64,000 nucleotides of DNA from Camillea tinctor (Eukaryota > Ascomycota > Sordariomycetes > Xylariales > Xylariaceae). The stretch spans positions 377-64,376 of the forward strand of contig MU394117.1 in the NCBI GenBank assembly GCA_022578605.1, in the 5' to 3' direction. Position 1 is the stretch's first letter. The number at the start of each line of letters is the position of its first letter. The notes under the pieces were generated by a model. It was given only the letters and a program-made list of their open reading frames with translations, searched no databases and was not told where the DNA came from. Below are positions 10,776 to 22,697 of the stretch, piece by piece. The position numbers were made by a program, and so were the translations under genes.

Positions 10776-12690
10776 CCAGTTGTGCTCAGTCAAAGCGACT
10801 TGCTTATAAGCTTTTCACATATGTGTGTATAATATGCTTAGTAAATTCCAAGTGTATGTATGCTGCTAATCCGTATTGCTTTCAAGGTAGATCTAGAACA
10901 TCCAATATGCACCCAATAGTAGCTTCTAGGCTTTGATAGAAGGGGATAAGACGGGTTCATATTTGGTTTAGGTGTATTTCAACACTTGATAATTCAAGAT
11001 ACCTAGTAGGTCTTGCTATAATCATCCCGTATTCAGCCTCTCGTGGTTGTTCAAAGCTCTTGTGGATTAGTATACCCCAACTTTATCTACCTAGGTATGT
11101 TCTGAAGTGTCGTACTACTCTAACACTCTAATGTTCGCTAGGGCGATACACTATTACTTAATCCGCATTTAATTTATGGAGCGGTGCTTGTTGTGCGTAT
11201 TGGGTAACATTAAAGCTTTCCCCATGTACCATGTGTAAGCATGTAGTCGTAAACTACTGGTTTCACCATGGCATGAAATTTTTCTCCCCTTCCATCTTTA
11301 CATAGTAACGTCCCTGATTCTCATCGGGGATTAAACCGGGCATAATCATAAATTACGCCAGAAGGCACAATCCTAGACCTCCACTTCTCCTCATGCTTCC
11401 CTCACCGATTCATGTGAGCCTGGAACCGTCTAACCGGGACCTGATAGTCAACCCGAAGGTCCGGTTCCCCCGATGCACCCAAGTTCTCGGTCAAGCAAGA
11501 TACGCATGATGCGATGAACCATGAGAAGACTCGACCCACCGAACCGACCCCGGGAGAACATGTCATTCGTTAGCCAGGCAGAGAAACTATGCTATCGATC
11601 GCATTAGCGACCTAGTAAACCCAGATATCTAGGGCAACGAATTACCGAGGAAGAGGTCTGGGCTCTATAGTCGTAGCCTGAATGGGTAAGACTCTTCCGA
11701 AAGCGGCACCATTAATTTGACTGGACAGGGTATAGAGAAGACTGTCTGTTACGACGCCTCTCCCGGCACCCCGGCACTTGACGCGATCTGGTAAGGTATA
11801 AGAATTCTATGGTACACTAGTAGTATTCTTCATTCTGGAGACTCGTGTCTGAGACGAAATGCTTTTTAGGATGTGTCGCTCGGGGGCTTGTCTGATTGGT
11901 AGGGCAGCGCTGATCACTCCGGACTAGAACATGGTCATGCAGCCATGTTGTAGTTCATACTATAACCTGTAGGTAGTTCTCCCCCATGCCACTAGTCGAG
12001 TCAATACTGCTGGCTGTGTGACCAGTACTTTTCTCTTGAGCTCAGGGCATCCTCTCTATAGCCTCCGCTCTACGAGAAGGCTCGGTCGATATCCCATAGC
12101 CAAAATTAATCCCTAGGTCAGTTTTGTAAGTGGGCTCTTCACCTGTAATATATGTGCATATCTTTACGTAGTCAAGGTTTTCAAAGAAAGTGGCACGGGG
12201 CTAGCCCCCTATCTTTAGCACCACGCTAGATCTTATCATGCTGGAGATCTGTATATTCTGTCAATCTACTATGGTAGTATGCAGGGGCTTTACAGGTGGA
12301 ACCGAGTGGAGCGGAAAGATTTACCCATGAACAGGGACACACCTCGTCGGGCCGTTTTTCTCGACATATTAGTTGACTCTCTCCTCTCCGTCTCAACATT
12401 GGGAAAGTTTTCGAGATTTGTGGTTGCTTTGGTCATTTCTTTCTTTCCGTTTTTTTTTTCCAATTTTATTTCTTAATATTGTATGTTGGCGAATTGTTCT
12501 GCAGTTATTCCTTCGCCGATGGATCATACGCCCTCTACCTGCGTCGACACTTATGATCAAGAAGCAGCATTAATAGCATTACCTCCAAAGGTGCCAGGTC
12601 CACTATACATATCTCATCTCCAGTTTTCAGTCTCCCGATCACCCCCCTATCTGTCTCCAAACCGAAGGCTGCAGTAAAATTAGTTCAGCC

Positions 12691-14149
12691 ATGGCCGCCG
12701 TCGAGGATCGAAGCCCGGAGTTGTTCAAGGTGTGCATCATCTTGTTAATCACGGCGGTGACAGCCACATTGTTAAGATGTTATACACGATTGGGTCTGGT
12801 GAAAGCTTTCGGTGCTGACGATTGGACAATGATGGCCGCAACAGTGCGTTTCTTCAGCAAATGCATACGACGATAATCTCTAACAGCAATTGAAATAGGT
12901 CTCATTTATTCTGTTCGTCACATGTGCAATTACTGGCATTCACTATGGAACAGGACGTCATTTTGCAGATTTAGAAACCCCGAACATTGAGAAGGCTATG
13001 ATGGTACGATCAAATTTATTCTAAGTGGAAGTTGGGGCCTTCAAGCTAAACCCTATCACAGTATTGGTGGCTTTGTTATGTTTGGTACTGCCTCACTATG
13101 ATAGCCTCAAAGATCTCGATCGGAATTTTCCTCCTACGAATTGCTGTTCAGCGAATCCATCACTATATCATCTACGTTAACCTGCTACTCACAGTCGTCA
13201 CAGGCATGGTCTTCTTTTTTGTTACTCTTTTCCAATGCAACCCAATACCGTACTTCTGGCTTAGGTTTGACGGCACTACCCAAGGATCCTGCATTGACGT
13301 GGGCATAATTGCTGCTCTTACGTACCTTTATAGCGCCTTTAGCGTGATGTGCGACTTCACCTTTGCTATTCTTCCTATATTCTTAATCTGGGGTCTCCAG
13401 ATGGACAAGAGAACCAAGTTCGCATTGATACCAATTCTGAGTATGGGTTGTGTGTAAGTGGACCTATAGTCTTCTTAAGTGTCATGAACTGATAGAGTTG
13501 CAACTGTAGGGCAAGCTCTGCTGTTGTCGTTCGCTTGGCTTATATCAAAGACTTTATGGACCCGGACTTTCTATGTATGGTAACCCACTGACTGCTTTTG
13601 CAAATAATTGATACTAACTATTAGCCAAAAGGGGCAACGGTTGACATTGCTGTTTGGTCGACAACGGAGCAAGGCCTAGCAATTACAGCAGGTAGTTTAG
13701 CAACGCTCCGGCCATTATATCGGACAGCTGCACAACGACTCGGCTTGTGGAGTTCAGCAACAGGAATGCCCCAGTCAGGAAACCTGCCAAAAACCATTGG
13801 AAGCTCGGGCGTTGGAAAGCCCGGAGGCAAGTATGGCAAGGGGAGCCAAGGTAGTCGCAGTTATGGTGGCGATTTCAGCCTGGCAACATTTTCACCCACA
13901 GATGAGGAGGCCCAGGTAGACCGTCACGATGATCGACTAAAAATGAACAACACAATTGTCTGCACGACTGACATCGTTGTTAAGAGGAGCAGTATATGGG
14001 GATCATCAAAAGAGGATCGTTCGCGGCATAACGAGAGCCAAGAGGAGCTACACCTAAAGTCTTCCAAGGATACGTTCAACGGTTCGAAAGCAGTTCCAAA
14101 GAGCTTTCTAGCTGACGGTAGACCTTCCAGGCACAGCGGTGATACCTAA
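12691..14149 (+). CDS. Rhodopsin-domain integral membrane protein (fungal, PTH11/SAT5-like)
   Basis: Five exons give 414 residues: 12691-12843, 12899-13003, 13062-13453, 13510-13579, 13625-14149. All introns are 45-58 nt GT-AG and keep frame. The N-terminal two thirds carry seven hydrophobic segments and fit the fungal rhodopsin-like domain: FKVCIILLITAVTATLLRCY, then VSFILFVTCAITGIHYGTG, YWWLCYVWYCLTMIASKISI, the ITGIHYG and FFLVTLFQC-like blocks, and an SAVVVRLAYIKDF helix before WSTTEQGLAI. The C-terminal third is a polar cytoplasmic tail. This family sits in the plasma membrane; PTH11-type members act as receptors in surface sensing, but many have no known role. The start ATG has a good context (CAGCCATGG). 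The assignment to family is firm; the function is inferred. Confidence 0.85.
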
Positions 14150-15904
14150 CTTCATACTGATAGATTTCCCTACTGCATATTCGATGTCAAGAGGCCCTAA
14201 CATTGGGACATCACGCATATATATACAGGCGTGAAGATAAATAATTGAGCGATTCTTTGTAAATAAGAAATATTTTCTTACCAATCTAGACCTTGGCTGG
14301 TTGCGTACCTAATTTAACCTACTTAATAACCGTCATTATGTGGTAGAGCACAACGGAAATCCCAACTAGTCCTGTACAACTTTAGTGTGCTCGCTTCTCT
14401 AGTGACCCTGTGTAAGTACATGGCCAACTATATAGACATGGGCAATCTGACTATCAATTCGATAGGCTACAATATATTCAAAGCATTGCTTTTCAACATT
14501 GTTAGCTAACTACCGAGTATACAGGTCCTAAGCAATTCCAATAAATACATGTCTATCAAACTATCTGCTTACTAGTAGTTGGAAGGGGAAGGAAAAGGCA
14601 GATAATCCCTTATTGATTTGACGATTACATTGATTTAATCCGTATTGGAATCACTAAAAGTTTATTTTTTCTCCCACTGATATCCCTTAGACTTCTAGGT
14701 AATCACTATACTATTGCGCGAGAAATCTGTAACTACAACTACATCAGTCACCGTTACATTGAGAACACTTTGCTTTTCCCCACCTAATTCTTAACACTAG
14801 GGGGTACTTATTGTATAATAAAAAAAACTCTTAACTAGGTTAGGTGGTATATATTCCACCATATTCTGGGTTTATAACAACCCACACAACTAACATTTCA
14901 GGTCTTCCTATCATTCTTTCGCACCACTAGCCCCCTTCTATATATCCGTATCACACCGTGATCTTTAACCCCTCACTTAACCTACGCCATTGTGAGGTAT
15001 CTTATGGGTGGCTGTGAGCTTCACTTGTTATCCTTTTGTCACAACTGGTTTGGGCAACCAACTGAGCTAAGTGGGCCCAAGCTTCACACAATGACCAAGT
15101 GGTTGTTGTGCCCAACTCTGTATTATATAGTTACTCCCCTGTCTGGGACGTAACACCCCGGTCTTCCAAAATAGACGACCAGATAAGTTGCCAGGGGTTA
15201 AGAAGGAACAAAGAGAGTTCCTGTATATATGTAATTGTAGTCTAGGTTCCTCGCATAACAACATGTTAATTACCTAAGCACTTGCTTGGCCCCTTGTGAC
15301 ATAAGTACCCCTATGTTAAACTGTATCTATCGCACAATTTAACCTAAGAGCTTCAAGCTTGCTACCATCAAGCCGGTTACCCCGGCAAGGCTCACCTTGA
15401 GCACTGTACGGTTTTCTTTCCCGAACACCTGCCAATTAGATAGCTCTATGTCTGTAGCCAGTCATGAATGAAGGGCAGTAAACATCGGGTTTTTTAACAC
15501 TTGATTTAAACAGTGCTTGTTAGATATATGTATTTTCATTGACATAGTCAGACCTGTTGGATATTATGTATAGGTATATGTAAGTTTAATCTATTAACAT
15601 AACTGTACCTGCATTTACTTATAGTAAATATATTTTAACCCCGCAATTTCTATTCACTATGCATGGTAGCACGTCCCCGCATGGTCCGAGCGTTATGCAT
15701 AGAAGCTTAAAGCTACCTGAGCTAGTAAAAATTCTTGCACTGAGATGACAAACTTGCAATGGGACTTTTAACTCTCATGTTGCTTTAGGGGTGTTAAAAT
15801 TTTCTTCCCCTCTCTTCCTTTTCGTAAAACCCTCAATCTACGGTGTATTACGAGCTGCATTTCCGAGTTTTAATTCGCGTCCGCGCCAGAGTATACTCCT
15901 CATC
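14150..15904. other. Intergenic between rhodopsin-domain gene and FGAM synthase
   Basis: No credible coding sequence. It contains the solo LTR at 15189-15301 and, just upstream, an imperfect hairpin around gtttgggcaaccaac and gttgttgtgcccaac (about 15046-15116). The last 300 bases are probably the promoter and leader of FGAM synthase. Confidence 0.6.
15189..15301 (+). mobile_element. Solo LTR, copy 3, with perfect 5-bp target duplication
   Basis: A 113-bp solo LTR begins TGCCAGGGGTTAAGAAGGAA and ends CTTGTGACA. It is flanked on both sides by TAAGT (15184-15188 and 15302-15306), a perfect 5-bp target duplication. The order of conserved blocks matches the copies at 9.2 and 10.6 kb. TG...CA ends plus a 5-bp duplication identify an LTR retrotransposon whose body was lost by LTR-LTR recombination. 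Confidence 0.75.
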
Positions 15905-18900
15905 ATGGGATACGAAACTCTGGTCGGTGAATCATGCTTTACGGCCTCTGAGGCGCAAAAACTCTCCGAACGCATTAGTGAAAAGACTGCTGCCAAGGTG
16001 ATTCGTATCAGTGGGCAATGGCTCTACTATGTCTGCTTTGAGGCAGGCCTAGATAAGGTCCAGGAATTACTTCAAATTCCAGACCAGCCAAAGGACCTAC
16101 CTCTAGTGGGTAGCGCTGGGAAAGCCGTGTACATCTATATTACTCCTCGCACCACCCCTTCCCCATGGAGCTCCAAGTCCACGAGTATCGCTCAAGTCTG
16201 TGGGTTGAGGGCCAACATCGAAAGAGGACGTGTCGTCATGGTCGAGTTTGATGAAGACTTTAGTTGTGATATTTCTTTATTCAAGGATATCATCTACGAT
16301 AGGATGACAGAAGTCCTTTCCCAAACACGCCCAGAGCCCACCACTATATTCACAGAAGGAGTCCGTGGGTCGCTCGCCGTCATCGATATATTTTCCGATC
16401 AGAGAGGTCCCTTGACTGCTCTTGAGGACTATAATAAGAAATCGGGGCTAGGGCTCGACTATCCTAGCATGGAGTACCTAGTAGAGCAGTACAAGACTCT
16501 TGGGAGGCCGCCTGTGAGCAGCCAACTCCCTTTGTTATAAGGTTCTTCAAATGCTAATCTACTTCCTTGCAGAATGACATTGAACTATTCATGTTTGCTC
16601 AGGTCAATTCAGAACACTGTAGGCATCATGTTTTCAATGCGACGTGGACTATTGATGGTGTGACCAAGAACAAAAGCCTTTTCGAAATGATCAAAAACTC
16701 GTACAAGGCAACGCCGGATTTTGTAATCTCAGCGTATTCGGATAATGCTGCTGTGTAAGTTCTCTCCAACTACCGTGGTAAAGATGACCGTATCTTTTAC
16801 AATTCTTCGACAAGCATGTATCATCTTTATTAACGATTGAATCTATAGCTTATCAGGCGACGAAGGCAACTATTGGGCACCAGATTATGCAACAGGCAGC
16901 TGGAAGCTAACCAGGGAAATAATCCAGCCCATAATAAAGGTTGAAACTCATGGTAGGTGTAATAGAACATATGCATAGCTTGAACCCCCTCTGCTTAGCA
17001 CCCACTATCTTTCTGCCTCTTTTTACGTATATTTCTAACAAAACCGCAGTAAGCCATTACCCATCGCTTATATAAATACACGCCGACGAGGCCTACAATG
17101 GTGTTCACAAGAAATTGATCCCTAAACTATGCTAACACTATTAAGAATCACCCTACGGCCATATCGCCTTTCCCTGGTGCAGCAACGGGGAGTGGGGGCG
17201 AAATTCGGTAAGTAGTTCACGCCTAAATTATTTTTATTTTTATTTTTAGTAATTTTGCTAGTAGAGTAATTATCTATGTTAATTTTTAGCTTTGCTCTTT
17301 GAAAAAAATCAGGATAGTAATGAACAATGTGCTAACCTTAGTTTATTAGCGATGAAGGCTCCGTCGGAAGAGGATCCTCACCGAAAGCCGGGCTTTGTGG
17401 TTTCTGGGTATCTGACCTTCTGATACCAAACAAGACTCGCCCGTGGGAAAATGACAGCCTAGGCCGGCCAGCTCACTACGCTTCGAGTCTCGACATTATG
17501 CTGGAAGGCCCAATTGGCTCCGCCAGATGGAACAATGAATTTGGAAGAGCTGCTCTTGCTGGGACATTCCGGACGCTTCTTACAAATATAGCAGACCCGG
17601 TGAACCCTGACTATAGAGGGTACCATAAACCAATTATGGTAAGTATCTTAACCGAACAGAAGCTTATTATTCTACCGTTGTATTCTTTGCCTATATTACC
17701 CTTTTCATTACATCTAGTTAGAAGTGGATACTTAAGAAAGGACACAGCTAATATTTTCATGCAGATTGCTGGTGGTATTGGAAGCGTACGCCCTCAGCAT
17801 GCCATCAAAAAAGAAGCGGATGTCCATGACGGTGCTCATGTAAGTGCTACATACCTTTAGAGGTCTCGTTGCTACATGGCAGTAAACCATATGATAATTC
17901 TCGTTCTTGTCGTATCCTCTGAATAAGTACTGCTTTCTAACCTGCTGCAGGTCGTTATTCTGGGCGGCCCTGCTATGTTGATAGGTCTTGGTAAGTATTT
18001 AGTATTGCATGTCCGATTTTAATTGTGTTATAGTATACTAATGTGGTCTTTCAAAAGGTGGTGGTGCTGCATCATCTAACATAGGCAATGAAGATACCAC
18101 AGAGCTGGACTTTGATAGCGTCCAACGTGGAAATCCTGAGATGGAGCGCCGAGCACAGATGGTAATAAACGCATGTGTTGCATTAGGCCACGAAAGTCCT
18201 ATTGCATTTATCCACGATGTAGGTGCCGGCGGGCTTTCTAATGCTCTTCCGGAGTTGGTGAAAGATGCTGGATTCGGTGGAAGATTCGAACTTCGCCAAA
18301 TCGAAAGCGCAGATAACTCAATGTCCCCTCTCCAGATATGGTGTAATGAAGCACAAGAAAGATACGTCCTGCTTGTGAACAAGGATAATCTTAACCGGTT
18401 TGCAAGCATTTGCAGAAGAGAAAGATGTGGGTTTTCTGTGGTGGGGAGCGTGGTCGCTAAAGATGACAATGGGAAGACGAGCTTGGTTTTGACTGATCGG
18501 GAGCCAACCATTCAACCTCCTGTGGATCCGATCAACCTACCGATGGATGTTCTCTTTCCTCCTGGGCGGAAGATATCGAAGGAAACACAAAGAGTTTCAA
18601 AGCACCTTCGTCCATTCGACGCAGGAAAAAGTTTGCAAGATCTGTACGGCATATCAGAACTTGGTGAAATGGTGTCTAAAGCTACTGAGCTCGTTTTTTC
18701 ACTACCTTCAGTGGGATCAAAAATGTTCCTTATCACTATCGGTGATCGTACTGTCGGTGGTCTGACAGTACGAGACCAACTTGTTGGTCCTTGGCAAACG
18801 CCAGTTGCGGATGTCGGTGTTACATTGACATGTTTCGGCTTGGACAACAAACATCATTGTGGTGAGGCGATGGCTATGTAAGTTTTTGATACGCGGGATA

Positions 18901-21094
18901 ATTTCAACTCATATCAAACTCCACGCTAATTTGTGTAGGGGAGAAAAGCCAACTCTAGCACTGATCTCGGCTACTGCCTCAGCTCGGATGGCTGTCGTTG
19001 AGAGTCTGATGAACTTAGGTGCAGCAGATATCAAGTCTGGGCGTATCAATGGGGACCTTAGGCGTGTTAAGCTATCTGCAAACTGGATGGCTGCCGTTAG
19101 CCACCAAGGTGAGGGAGCAGAACTGTACGACGCCGTCCAGGCGGTTGGTATGGAGCTCTGTCCTCAGCTTGGTCTGTCAATACCAGTTGGAAAGGACTCA
19201 ACTTCTATGAAGGCCTCTTGGAAGGATAAAAAAACCGGAAATACTAATAGCGTCACTGCTCCTGTGACTCTCGTGGTTTCTGCTTTTAGTCTGGTTGAGG
19301 ATGTCCGTAGCACATGGACGCCGCAGCTTAGGCGTGTTGAGGAAGTGGGTGAAACTGTGCTCCTTTTTGTCGACCTTGCACAGGGTCGTCGGGCTATGGG
19401 TGGTTCGGCACTGGCTCAATGTCTGGGCCAAGTCGGTGATGAAGCACCTGATGTTCGTGACGTCGAAATAATACGTGACTTCTTTGATGCAATGTGGCAG
19501 CTACATCAGGTATGAACTGCCGTCCTCAACCTATTTTCTATCCAAACTTCTTGGTACTCTCCAGGCTGCTGGTTGAGAAACTTAGTAACTGACTTGAATG
19601 TGGTTGATAGGAGGACATCGTGCTTGCATACCATGATCGATCAGACGGTGGGTTGCTTACTACGGTAGCCGAAATGATGTTTGCAGGGAGGTGTGGAGCT
19701 GATATCTCCGTCGACGGTCTTGCTATCTCTGAGTCAGATGTTCTTGAAGCATTATTTACCGAAGAACTTGGTGCTGTTTTCCAAATCCGTAAAGGAGATG
19801 AGACTAGGTTTAGCAAGTGCTTCGCGACTTGCGGCCCCCCTTCTGGGTTGATACGGACTATTGGCTATGTTCGCCAGACTGTGAAGCAGTCTCTTGTTGT
19901 CAAGTTTAGGTCACGGACACTAGTCGACCTAGATAGAGGCAAGCTTCAGCAGTGGTGGTCTGACACGTCCTTTGAGATGCAGAAGCTACGAGACAACCCA
20001 GCATGTGCTCAATCCGAATTCGAGGCGCTCCTAGACAACCGAGACCCTGGACTCCATTATAACCTAACGTTTGATCCAGCTAATATTAGCCTTCCGACAA
20101 TAACTAATCTCAAAAGCCTGGTTTCCAAGCCACGAGGTCAGTGGCCCTGTCTCGTTTCCTCTTTATTTCGAGAATTAACACTTGATTCTATAGTTGCCAT
20201 ATTACGAGAACAGGGCGTGAACGGACACGCTGAAATGGCATTCGCTTTCAGGGCAGCCGGCTTCGATGCTGTCGACGTTCATATGTCTGAGATACTCGAT
20301 GGATTTTCGCTCGATGGATTCCGCGGTCTAGCAGCCTGTGGCGGATTTAGCTATGGGTAGGTAAAATAAAATCCCTCAGCAGATATCTTTTTGTATCGCT
20401 AATATCCATGATAGTGATGTTCTTGGTGCTGGTAATGGATGGGCCCAGTCCATTCTTATGCATGACGGAGCTCGTCAGACATTCGAAACTTTCTTCAAGC
20501 GCCCGGACACATTCTCATTCGGCGTGTGTAATGGCTGTCAAATGCTTACTAGACTCAAGGGATTAATTCCTACAGCTGAACACTGGCCTACTTTTGGTAC
20601 GACCCTTACATGTTAAAATATACAAGGTAGATGATTCATCGCTAACCTCAATTTACGGTATAGTTGAGAATAAGAGTTCTCAGTTCGAAGGTAGGTTTTC
20701 CATGGTGAAAATTGAAGACAAAGACACCAAGAACTCGATATTCTTTTCGGATATGTCGGGCTCTCTCTTGCCTATTGTTATATCCCACGGCGAAGGCAGG
20801 GCCGAATTCGCTTCGCCGAATGATATTCAATCCATAAACGAGGCGGGGTTAGTTTCTCTCCGGTACACGGACAATCATGGTACCGTGACTGAAAAGTACC
20901 CGTTTAATCCCAATGGCTCACCACAGGGTATCGCTGGGGTTCGGTCGAAGGATGGTCGGGTTGTTGCCATGATGCCTCATCCAGAGCGAACAATCATGGG
21001 TGATGTTGGGAGCTGGAAACCAGACGTAATGCGGAGCCATCAATATGGCCCTTGGTTCAGGCTCTTCTTGAATGCGAGGAAATGGGTTGGATAG
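15905..21094 (+). CDS. ADE6: Phosphoribosylformylglycinamidine synthase (FGAM synthase, PurL-type)
   Basis: Cytosolic enzyme of de novo purine synthesis: FGAR + glutamine + ATP to FGAM. Thirteen exons give 1350 residues, close to the yeast enzyme: 15905-16513, 16573-16754, 16849-16951, 17146-17207, 17350-17638, 17765-17839, 17951-17990, 18058-18877, 18939-19509, 19611-20136, 20194-20356, 20415-20596, 20664-21094. Visible landmarks are [28 protein letters not shown] and [47 protein letters not shown], and a C-terminal glutamine amidotransferase domain with GVCNGCQML (nucleophile Cys about 1185) and MMPHPER (His about 1313). The break between His298 and Asn299 needs a twin intron (listed separately). 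The intron at 20137-20193 is 57 nt and lacks stops, so retention would add 19 residues. An upstream in-frame ATG at 15791 is ignored because family similarity starts at [10 protein letters not shown]. Confidence 0.95.
16952..17145 (+). other. [D1,2] stwintron in FGAM synthase
   Basis: The internal intron is 16953-17049 (97 nt): donor GTAGGT, branch TTCTAAC, acceptor CGCAG. Removing it joins G16952 to TAAGCC at 17050. This rebuilds the donor GTAAGC of the external intron (16952 plus 17050-17145, 97 nt), which has branch TGCTAAC and acceptor TTAAG. Only this two-step scheme joins CAT (His298) to AAT (Asn299) in frame and keeps the invariant KVETHNHPTAI region. Single-intron alternatives meet a stop, shift the frame or delete VETH. 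Confidence 0.85.
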
Positions 21095-21517
21095 GTTTTC
21101 TCTATATATGGTGATGTGGAACTAAACATCACCTTCCGACTAAATGTTGGGCCAGGGATTTCATTATAGATGAACAACCATTGTATGGATATAGAAGCTC
21201 CATTAGTGGCGTCAATAAGTACAAATTATTCACTGGTGCTTCATGTAGGTAAAGTCAAACTCCTACACAAGATTGATAGGTATATTGATTAGGTTGACTG
21301 GAGCGTGTATAATAGAACTAAGCTTCAATATAGATGACCATAATCTCTCTACTTCTCCGGTGGTAGTATACTCGTATTGGTGACAATCAACTCTAGCCAA
21401 ATAATGAGACTTAGGAAATTGCCTTGGTAGGAAGCCACTTTGAGATAGTTGTAATAAGTTCCCACCGGCGCATTGCCAGAAGAACTACTAGCTATGTAAG
21501 TTATACCCCTACTATGC
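21095..21517. other. Convergent intergenic region
   Basis: About 420 bases between the stop codons of FGAM synthase (+) and the acetate-transporter-family gene (-). It should hold both 3' untranslated regions. No other structure is seen. Confidence 0.6.
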
Positions 21518-22697
21518 TTACTCCCGGCGCTCATTTGTGACTAGGTCAATGTCGGTCCGGGGCCAGAAGCGACTCAAGTCTCCAACGGGAAGTTTGACCG
21601 TGATCCGCATTTCACCAGCCATGATAATAAAACACATGTACCATCCTAAGAATGCCACTACAAATATAATAGCGCCCCCGGCCTATGAACCTGTTTAAAA
21701 ATATGTTACATCTGGATTTTATGGAGCATACTTACTTTCTGGAGATTGGAGGCGGCATCAAGATCACCCCATGAAGCCTTGAAGTACGCAGCAGATAATA
21801 CGAAACCTGCAGTTGTAGTGAGGCCGAAAATGGTTGCAAGAATGGTATTAATCTTCAGCGTAAAGAGGAAAAATGTGAAAAAGGCGAACCCCCAAACCAA
21901 GAGGTATAGTCCAATAGCAGCATTATACTCCGTGGATGCGATGCCGGTTGGGTCAGCGGGTGTTGCGTATGGGGCGCCTAACTGGAGGTTGGGAACCTGT
22001 AGAAGGCCAAACGATAGCCAGAAGACGGTGAATAATCCCATAACCATCATAGAGAAAAAATTCCCCATAATCCACTCGAATATGAGGGCAAGGAGCATCA
22101 GCCTATTAACAGTAAATATGTCGATTCTGAGAAGCCCAAACCATGACCTAGAGTAGGTTTCGAATATAAGAGCAGCTACACTTACTACGTAAAAAGTTAG
22201 CCAAATATACAGTGAAATAAATATTTCGTACGTACCACGGGGCCCACAAAGAAGAAAATACCGCTGGATAGGCATCAGCAAATATCCAAGTTTACAAGTT
22301 AGCCGGCTAGTTTGAGCGATGTACTGACGCTACAGGTGAAAGGCCATTGGCGCCTCCCCATCCCATCATTATCATAGCAAATGTGGAGGCAGCGATGACA
22401 AAGCTGGTTAAGTTAGTTGTTATTCATAACGGGTAGCCAGTAGTCATGCTCACCCGATAAAGCCAAGTGCTGTTGGGTTGGCAAAGCGCCTGTGGTAATC
22501 GCCAGTATGCGGTACCTTTGGGGTCAAATAAAGCTGAAAGGACATGTAAGCAAAGTTTGGTATATTCAGCACAGCACAAGCATAGTGCATACCTTTTCAA
22601 AAAGCTCTGGGGACATCGTCACTCCTGTGGCCGATCGATGTAGTCCCTTCTCCTCGTCATGGTGGTTCATCATAGCGGGGATCTCACGAGTAGCCAT
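21518..22697 (-). CDS. GPR1/FUN34/YaaH (AceTr) family acetate transporter-like protein
   Basis: Six exons on the minus strand give 272 residues: 22697-22593, 22533-22454, 22403-22329, 22263-22237, 22102-21736, 21682-21518. The protein has the family plan: a short N-terminal tail ending SPELFEKLYLTPK, the signature NPTALGFIGFVIAASTFAM, then GIFFFVGPVLMLLALIFEW and IMGNFFSMMVMGLFTVFWLS, and a C-terminal LPVGDLSRFWPRTDIDL. Six hydrophobic segments are expected. Members such as fungal AcpA/Ato proteins carry acetate and other short monocarboxylates across the plasma membrane, and some are linked to ammonium export. Exon 4 is only 27 nt. The next intron must be a twin intron (listed separately). 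The exon 3 donor (GTCAGT at 22328) is non-consensus, so this end is the least certain. Confidence 0.85.
22103..22236 (-). other. [D1,2] stwintron in acetate-transporter-family gene
   Basis: Reading the minus strand, the internal intron is 22235-22185 (51 nt): donor GTACGT, branch GGCTAAC, acceptor ACGTAG. Its removal joins G22236 to TAAGTG at 22184, forming the external donor GTAAGTG. The external intron ends TTAATAG at 22103 (83 nt in total). The result is phase 2, GT|G for Val96, and gives GIFFFVGPV followed by LMLLALIFEW, which lines up without a gap to the family. No AG in the region provides the phase-0 acceptor that a simple intron at this donor would need. The external branch site is weak, so the exact acceptor is less sure. 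Confidence 0.75.

Larger units (their letters stand above)
9024..12690. other. Intergenic, decayed; no intact gene
   Basis: Base composition returns to normal, but I find no gene. Short open frames at about 9430-9910 on both strands overlap each other and resemble nothing I recognise; they could be an old gene relic. Two LTR relics are listed separately. From 10.8 to 12.3 kb there is only unstructured intergenic DNA. About 12.3-12.69 kb is the likely promoter and leader of the rhodopsin-domain gene, including a T-rich tract near 12441-12470. Confidence 0.6.

Noticed and set aside
15000..15095. Minus-strand sequence resembling a tRNA (ttagctcagttggttgccc)
   Set aside because: An A-box-like segment is present, but the B box (gtgaagctcacag) is poor and the acceptor and anticodon stems do not form; at best an old pseudogene.
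17208..17349. 142-nt FGAM synthase intron as a third stwintron
   Set aside because: It contains an internal TTTTTAG, but no nested donor arrangement keeps the CG|C arginine codon in phase; a simple long intron with branch TGCTAAC explains it.
18038..18850. Antisense open frames of 112-157 residues within FGAM synthase
   Set aside because: Mirror frames of a long conserved exon; no independent gene evidence.
21706..22281. 191-residue continuous minus-strand frame as the start of the transporter
   Set aside because: Its first 60 residues are translated intron; the family-like N-terminus (NPTALGFIGF, GIFFFVGP) lies upstream in another frame.
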